The notes under the pieces: model-generated
What the model was told of the DNA's origin: nothing
Database searches by the model: none
What the model saw: only the letters and a program-made list of their open reading frames with translations
From: Scortum barcoo
Taxonomy: Eukaryota > Chordata > Actinopteri > Centrarchiformes > Terapontidae
Length of the DNA: 64,000 nucleotides
Assembly (NCBI GenBank): GCA_023238725.1
Contig: CM041546.1
Coordinates: 16,755,492 to 16,819,491, forward strand
Direction: 5' to 3'
Shown here: piece after piece, positions 58,101 to 64,000 of the stretch
Position numbering within the stretch: the first letter of the stretch is position 1
How the letters are laid out: each line of letters begins with the position of its first letter
Translations under genes and position numbers: made by a program

Positions 58101-59997
58101 AAGCTGATGTTCCTACAGGCATCTTTTAAGAAGCTGTCTAAACTGTCTTCTGCCGCGGAGCCACAGAGGGACTTTGTTGTCTTACATTTGACAGTACATG
58201 TAATGTTTGTTACTTTACCAATTACACACAGAATAGCAGAACTGAAACTATTTAAACGTTAGATGCAGAGGACATGACAGTGAAATATTACCAAAGAAAA
58301 TGCTCTGACTTTGGAATATTCTGCTTTCAAGTGAAACACAACCAACTCCACTTTTGTTGATTCACTCGGGGTTCACTGTTAGCTTGCCAGAACAGCACAC
58401 ATTGGGGCAGTGTAACATAATTAAGAGTAATCACATTTTAAATAAAGTCTGTGAAGACATGGATGCACACTCGTGCAGGGGTAGGCCTGGTGTGGTGGGG
58501 TGTTTAAAACTGATTTAATCTAAAACTGCATAAATGAGTTAGTGTTAATCACACCCACCTATTCATACCAAGCAACTGTTTCGGCTTCCTCCATCAGGAT
58601 GATTCGCTATGAATTTTTAAAGTCATAGTAGAGGGATACTCCAGTGATTTAGCATTGCACTTCCATGACGATAGACATCATAAGACCTAAAGTAAAAAAT
58701 GAAGCAACAGAGGCCGGGGCTTTCAGTCCATAGTATGCATGCACCAAAAACACAGCATCCTACATAATGCGACCAATAGCATCATTTCGTTAACCCCCTT
58801 GCCGGTTAAATGTCCACTTCTTTCAAATTCCAAAGTTTTATGCAAGTTAACTTACACGCATAAGTTTAAGAAAGTCAACACTGACTTTTGGTCTCACACT
58901 GGACATGGACAGCGGTTTCCTGGGTGACAGTCCCGCTTCTGTTCGACACATCCAACCACCTCGACTTCTTCCTTTGCCACTCTTTATACTACATCTCCTG
59001 AAATCGTTTTACTTTTTGACATTTGTGTGTTAAATGACATGTTGTTTCTTCACAATATAATTCAGTACAGACTAAATGGTGTGAAGACACAAGACAATTG
59101 ACAAGCAAATAATGCACTGTGAGAATATGAAGGATGACTTAAGACATTGTTATTCATTCGGCATTTGGTGAGACTAGGCTGTCAGGGCCATCATTATGAC
59201 ATCATGGGGTTTACTGCCTCAGACAGCTCCCTTTAGAGCAGCATTATAAAGCTATTTTTACAGGTAGAACCTGAAATTTGGTTTGTATGCCTAGAATCTG
59301 TTGAGTTCCGCTCTAAGAAACCTTAATTGAATTAGAAATATTTTATTTTTCTATTTGAGCTTTGTTGTATGTAGGCCCAGTATTTGATGAAAAACCCTAT
59401 TCATCCAACTTTTGAAAAAAAAAATCTCTGATGCACTGATGATCTGATACACCACTATCTGAAACAATACTTTGATGTGCACATAGACACGTTTTGTAAG
59501 TTTTGAGCAGTAGTCCAGCCCGTCTGAAAAATGGAAAAAAATACTTTCCTTTGAATTTTATGTAAAAGAAGAGTGCTGAAGTTCAGTTATCTTCTCCACC
59601 AACGTGGTATTCTGGTGAAATAAAAGAGCATCTTAATGGAGAGACAAGAGCCTGAGATATTCTGCTGCCCTGATGGAACAGGCAGATAGACACACACGTG
59701 TACACACATATACACACAGTCCTTAAATCCATTATGACTTTAGACTTCAAAGCTGATATTGGGTTTTTTTCAGCAGTCCCTGAAAATGGAGAGGGTTGCT
59801 TCATGTTTGCTGAGCAAATTTAATACAGTGTGTAATGCGCACTGCTCCCTCGCTGCTAGTCCTAAGTGCAAATGCCTCTCAATATTTTCCTCCATGTAGC
59901 CCTACCTGGAATAGCGTCCGTGTTTTTCCCAATGCATGCGATTATGTTTGAGACCAGTTGTCATGGGCCTTACGTCTCCTTCTCTTTTGTTTTTCAG
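55111..59997. other. 3' end of intron 1 with no recognised element
   Basis: No exon or clear mobile element was recognised. T-rich and GT-like short tracts occur at about 57978-58011. The last 30 bases form the pyrimidine-rich acceptor of exon 2. Confidence 0.5.
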
Positions 59998-60171
59998 GTG
60001 GGATTTTCGAACAAACAGATGGACCTGTTTCACTTGTTAGCGCGGAGGAGCTTGCCTTTAAATTTGCTGTCAATAACATAAACAGAAACAGGACTTTATT
60101 GCCAAACACAACATTAACATATGACATACAGAGGATTAATATCTACGACAGTTTTGAAGCGTCAAGAAAAG
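59998..60171 (+). CDS. grik3: grik3 coding exon 2: amino-terminal domain, beginning of lobe 1
   Basis: The acceptor is a pyrimidine run ending tttttcag at 59997. The exon completes Gly39 and encodes residues 40-96, starting GIFEQTDG and ending DSFEASRK. The donor is AAAG|GTGAGT. Length is 174 bp (58 codons), phase 1 to phase 1. The segment NINRNRTLLPNTTLTYDIQR is the family signature; it carries two N-glycosylation sequons, Asn69-Arg-Thr and Asn75-Thr-Thr. This part of the receptor is extracellular and mediates subunit assembly. The stretch AEELAFKFAVNNINRNRT reads more like GluK1/GluK2 than mammalian GluK3 (recalled as AEEHAFRFSANIINRNRT), although the flanking exons are GluK3-like. Without splicing, the frame would stop at 60264-60266 in intron 2. 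Confidence 0.95.
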
Positions 60172-60411
60172 GTGAGTGGCTCGTTCAGTGTTTATTCAAG
60201 GATTGTGTTTACAGTGTGGAGGAAGACATGGATCTGGTCAGTCAAAAAGTATATTTACTATTCTGATGAGAATAATAATTGTTTTTTGGTTCCTAAATCA
60301 AAACCAAAATAGTAGAACAACCCTCAAGTAGCTATTGAAATCTTACAAAATAGACTATAGCTGAAGAGGAAACACACCATTCTTAAGCTTTCTTCTCTTG
60401 CTCCTCTCTAG
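60172..60411 (+). other. grik3: grik3 intron 2 (240 bp)
   Basis: GTGAGT donor, and acceptor ctcctctctag. Retention would add about 31 codons and then a stop at 60264-60266. No repeat is visible in it. Confidence 0.93.
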
Positions 60412-60669
60412 CTTGTGACCAGCTGTCTTTAGGTGTGGTTGCAATATTCGGGCCCTCGCATAGTTCATCGTCAAATGCTGTGCAGTCCATCTGCAATGCA
60501 CTGGAAGTGCCGCACATCCAGGTGCGGTGGAAACATCACCCCATGGACAACAGGGACACCTTTTATGCCAATTTATACCCAGATTATTCTTCACTAAGCT
60601 ATGCTATCCTGGACCTGGTGCAGTTTCTCAAATGGAAAACAGCCACCGTCGTATATGATGACAGCACAG
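60412..60669 (+). CDS. grik3: grik3 coding exon 3: amino-terminal domain core
   Basis: Encodes residues 97-182, starting ACDQLSLGVVAIFGPS and ending VVYDDST. Length is 258 bp, phase 1 on both sides, after an acceptor ending cctctctag. The donor is ACAG|GTGAGC. FGPSHSSSSNAVQSICNALEVPHIQ is the highly conserved lobe-1 core of kainate receptors. RWKHHP followed by DNRDTFY matches the GluK3 pattern. Cys98 corresponds to the conserved amino-terminal-domain cysteine that, from family knowledge, pairs with a cysteine encoded further downstream and outside this window. The reading frame is uninterrupted. It stays open through most of the following 132-bp intron, to a TGA at 60786-60788. Confidence 0.97.
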
Positions 60670-60801
60670 GTGAGCATCTTATAATGTCACTTTACTGTCA
60701 AAAACAGTGTATACGTGCAGAGGACTATATTCTACAGAAACGAATAAAGAAAGAAAACTGTCTTAACCATGTACCTCACTGTCACTGAATGTCACTGTTA
60801 G
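60670..60801 (+). other. grik3: grik3 intron 3 (132 bp)
   Basis: GTGAGC donor, and acceptor cactgttag. The length is a multiple of three, and the exon 3 frame is open across it until TGA at 60786-60788, just before the acceptor. The compact size fits the generally small internal introns of teleost genes. Confidence 0.93.
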
Positions 60802-60983
60802 GTCTTATAAGACTACAGGAGCTGATAATGGCCCCATCCAGGTACAACATCAGGCTAAAGATCCGTCAGCTTCCTCTCGACACGCAGGACACGAGACCCC
60901 TGCTCAAAGAAATGAAGAGAAGCCGGGAGTTCCGCATCATCTTCGACTGCAGCCACCAAATGGCTGCGCAAATTCTCAAACAG
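60802..60983 (+). CDS. grik3: grik3 coding exon 4: amino-terminal domain, lobe 2
   Basis: Encodes the rest of Gly183 and residues 184-243, starting LIRLQELIMAPSRYNIRLKI and ending MAAQILKQ. Length is 182 bp, changing the phase from 1 to 0. The acceptor is cactgttag and the donor is CAG|GTCAGT. IMAPSRYNIRLKIRQLP and EFRIIFDCSH are the strongest GluK3 discriminators in the window; from recall, GluK1 and GluK2 have IKAPSRYN and FxVIFDCSHE here. The sequence is fully open with no frameshift. Read-through into intron 4 would add about 19 codons before TAA at 61041-61043, so removal of intron 4 is needed for a full-length product. Confidence 0.97.
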
Positions 60984-61293
60984 GTCAGTCCCACAGAGTT
61001 TGGCATCAACCCTCCTAATCACAGCACGGCCGAACAAATCTAAGCACCCTCTTCCACACAGCTGTCACTGGCAACAGTTGATTCTTATAAGGTCACCAGG
61101 TTTTGAATGAAAATGGAGGAGGCTCTGACTCGCCAAGAACTCGGCCGTAGCTCGGTGAGAGGAGAGAAGCAGCAGAAGGTGTGTCAGTAATAATTAAGCA
61201 GCAGTGAAATTTTGAGAGTCTGGGATTTCCACCTGTGCCGCCTGCCTGTTCAGAATGACAACTAGTGTCCAACAGTAGATATCGAGTCCATAG

Positions 61294-61321
61294 TTATTTG
61301 TTATTTGTTATTTGTTATTTG
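61294..61321. repeat. (TTATTTG)4 tandem repeat
   Basis: Four perfect 7-bp units in intron 4. Confidence 0.95.
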
Positions 61322-62324
61322 TTTGTCTTGGTGTGAAAAATTTCGATCTTCAGCAGAAAAACACATCAGTTTAACGTTGAGCTGTGACCAGGTGTGATGC
61401 ACAGCTGTTCATGTTCACGTTCATGTGCACCTGTTACAACTGTTTTTGTAATCTAGACTGTAAAACTGTATAGATGTAATGCGTAGCTCTTATAATATCT
61501 GACAGATACCTGCTTATTCTATTTTTAGTGTATGACCGTATTATGTTTCAGTATGTGTACATTCTGATCTCGATCAAAACATTGCCAACACCTTTGATGG
61601 ATGCATTGTTTGACTTTGATATACATCCCACAAAGTGGAATGAGTTCCAAAATGTCTCATTATCAAGACTGTACATACATGTGTTTTGATATAAGTGATT
61701 GTCAGTCAACAAGGAGCTGTCAGTATGATGCTCCGAGTAGAGATTGTGTGGGTGGTCTTCTGCTCTGTAGATGTCAGGAACAGGCGGGTGGATTCCCCCT
61801 TCTATTGAGTTGGCTGTCAGCTTCTGTTAACATGTTTACCAAATGCATCACCCCCTCCCAAGTTATTTAAATAACTCAGTCCTCCCAAGTTATTGAGATC
61901 CAACGTGACATATATCCGCTCGTGGCCAGTCTGCGCAGCTCGCACTAAGGAATCAGTGTCCTGAAGGAGTGAGAGTTCGTTTTGAGGCGAAAATGTTCTC
62001 TTTCGTGACCGAACAGTCAGGGCTCAAAAGCACACAGTACAGCTTTGAAAGTAAACAGAAAATGGATGTTACTATCTAGCATCTTTGACTTCCTTTTGTG
62101 CATCATTGATTAGATACAATGGAGTCCAAAAGTGCATCTGTGCGGTGTATAAACTTGTAATTAAAAGGTTGTTTTGTTGTAAGCGACCTTGCGCTTTGCT
62201 GTGATATCTTCCAGAACAGCTTTGTGCATATTTAATGTATAAAAGCTTGTGACACAACTGGACTGCATTATCTGTCTGTCAGAGTTCAATATATAGAGTA
62301 AGTCTGCAAACATTTGTCCTGTGG

Positions 62325-62520
62325 CTGCAGAAATTGTCAGAAAATAGTGAACAATGCCAAATTGCAAGTTCCAAAAAAGACAGTTGTGTATATATTCAAA
62401 TTGCCTGTCTTCTTTGAAACCCAAATATTCAGGTTAATGGCAGAAAACGCAAAGAAAAACAACCAATATTGGCATCTTAGAGGCAGTGATGGGTGAATTG
62501 ATGGTATTTTTGCTTAAAAA
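62325..62520 (-). repeat. Dispersed fish repeat, copy D (inverted)
   Basis: attgtcagaaaatagtgaac, cttctttgaaacccaaatat and gaaaaacaaccaatattggc are the reverse complement of blocks in copies A-C (for example gttcactattttctgacaat). Lies in intron 4. Confidence 0.55.
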
Positions 62521-63844
62521 AATGAAACATAATATAGGTAATAACTAAAATAGATGACATTATATTCTAACAGTCCTGTCACTATTAATACTGCAGCACA
62601 GAAGCAGTATGATCTCTCAATACAATTCACTTTTATACTCACCTAAAACGACTGTCTACTACTAAACTAAAGGACTAAAGGCTAATTTGGAATGAAAGTC
62701 ACTACATTTTGTGGGCAGTGACTAAATTTACCAACTACTGAACTGCAGTAACTTAAGATGTGCACACTCCTCCATAACAAAAGGTTCAGTCCTGGCCAAG
62801 ACAATGAGTAGAAATCAGAAGCACTGGACTCGTGTAATGTGACTTGACTGGCACTGCAGCTACATGCATATTAATGAGGATTTGATGCAACTATTTTAAA
62901 AGTGTTTAAATACCACCTCTATATTATGCGTCCCAGCTTTGCTCTGAAAAGCTCACCTGCATTCCTCTGTCAGGCAATATTGCCTCTCGGTTTTGACAGG
63001 AGAGAATGGGAGTCTGTTAAAAGAACCCAGCACTTCTTTTTTTGTAATACGTTTTTTCTTTGTGATTTTACGCTACTGTACTGGTGAACAGGGGCTTGTG
63101 GAGGTTTACTAAAATAAGACGTTGTTGAAGAATAGAAAGGCAGACAGAATTATACTGTCATCACATACTGTCAATTCCACCTGTGGAAAAATGACAAAAT
63201 TAATTAAAGACAGCTCCTGCTCTCGATACAAACCGCGACGCACACTTTCAATGTCACATATTCGGCTTGATGCCTATAGATGGAGAAGTGAATTTGCCTC
63301 CACATGCATAGCATCTTATTTACATAACCTTGGCTTTTTTTCACAACAGATGGTACAATTAAATGGGAAGCACAGCCGCCATGGGAATGCGGTGCCTTTG
63401 AATGTAGATTGAGTGAAACAAGTGGCGGTGATGGAGTGTTGGGATATGAGGCAAAGATTACCGAGCTCTTTTGATTGAAGGCTCTCTTCTCTGCTGGGAT
63501 AATGTCACATGCCCCAAGCCATTGCAAACCATTTAAATGCATAGAAAAGCATCAAGTACTGTTGCTATTCTGTAATTCTGTGGACCGCTTATGGTGCCGA
63601 AATCCCAGCAAGGCGAAAGCAGAAACTTGCCCGCTAAATGAATGGCGTTAGTCAATATGCTCATTAAAACCTGGCTATTTCTTTGCTTTACTGATGAAAG
63701 TCTTTTTGTGCATCTCTGTAGCATTCTTTGTTGGCCGTGCTGTTGATTATAAAATGTCCTGACATAACATAATAACAAAATGACCATTTTCTTTATCCTG
63801 TCTCTATTCATTCGCACCTTTCTTCCCCATCCGTCTCCTTCCAG

Positions 63845-63898
63845 GCCCAGACCATGGGGATGATGACAGAGTATTACCACTATATCTTCACCACTCTG
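63845..63898 (+). CDS. grik3: grik3 coding exon 5: short 54-bp exon
   Basis: Encodes residues 244-261, AQTMGMMTEYYHYIFTTL, in phase 0 on both sides. The acceptor is ctccttccag at 63844. MGMMTEYYHYIFTTL is nearly invariant in kainate receptors, so this very short exon is firmly placed despite its size. The donor GTAATG has T instead of the usual G at +5 and is weaker than the other four donors. Family knowledge predicts the next exon to begin DLxALDLEPYRYSGVN; it is not in the remaining 102 bases. The gene therefore continues past the right edge. Confidence 0.93.
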
Positions 63899-64000
63899 GT
63901 AATGTACCATGCTTGTTAATGCAAATAGAGTCTCGTTTATTCTCATCTCCCCACCGCTTGAGTTTTTGATGAATAGTGGCTAATTGCCAATGGGGTTTGG

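Larger units (their letters stand above)
60984..63844 (+). other. grik3: grik3 intron 4 (2.86 kb)
   Basis: GTCAGT donor, and acceptor ctccttccag. It holds a four-copy TTATTTG tandem repeat at 61294-61321 and a minus-strand copy of the window's dispersed repeat family at 62325-62520. I see nothing recognisable in the rest. Confidence 0.9.

Overview
The window looks like teleost fish nuclear DNA. It is mostly AT-rich non-coding sequence with long dinucleotide and tetranucleotide microsatellites. It carries fish-type dispersed repeats: LINE 3' tails, a tRNA-derived SINE-like repeat, a Tc1-type transposase relic and a MITE-like end. It has one spliced vertebrate gene. No bacterial or viral gene organisation is present, and nearly all longer open frames are chance frames.

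The gene is the 5' part of a kainate-type ionotropic glutamate receptor on the + strand, best assigned to grik3 (GluK3). Five coding exons can be placed: 13128-13242 (start codon, signal peptide), 59998-60171, 60412-60669, 60802-60983 and 63845-63898. Introns have canonical GT..AG ends and the phases join (1, 1, 1, 0). Together the exons encode residues 1-261, covering the signal peptide and roughly the first 230 residues of the extracellular amino-terminal domain. The ligand-binding domain, channel and C-terminal tail lie beyond the right edge.

Layout: positions 1 to about 12280 are gene-free upstream DNA with LINE tails, one repeat copy and a TCTA microsatellite. About 12280-13127 is a CpG-rich putative promoter/5' UTR with two overlapping upstream ORFs and a splice-acceptor-like poly-T tract. 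13243-59997 is one 46.8-kb intron holding repeats, microsatellites and a few enhancer-like segments. 59998-60983 is a compact exon 2-3-4 cluster with introns of 240 and 132 bp. 60984-63844 is intron 4, followed by the 54-bp exon 5.

I found no new multi-gene system. The observations most worth checking are the ATGA-coupled upstream ORFs, the possible 5' UTR splice site, the mixed paralogue signature of exon 2, a LINE reverse transcriptase relic whose catalytic aspartates became asparagines, and several candidate regulatory segments in intron 1. Family calls for the repeats rest on recall, not on a database search.
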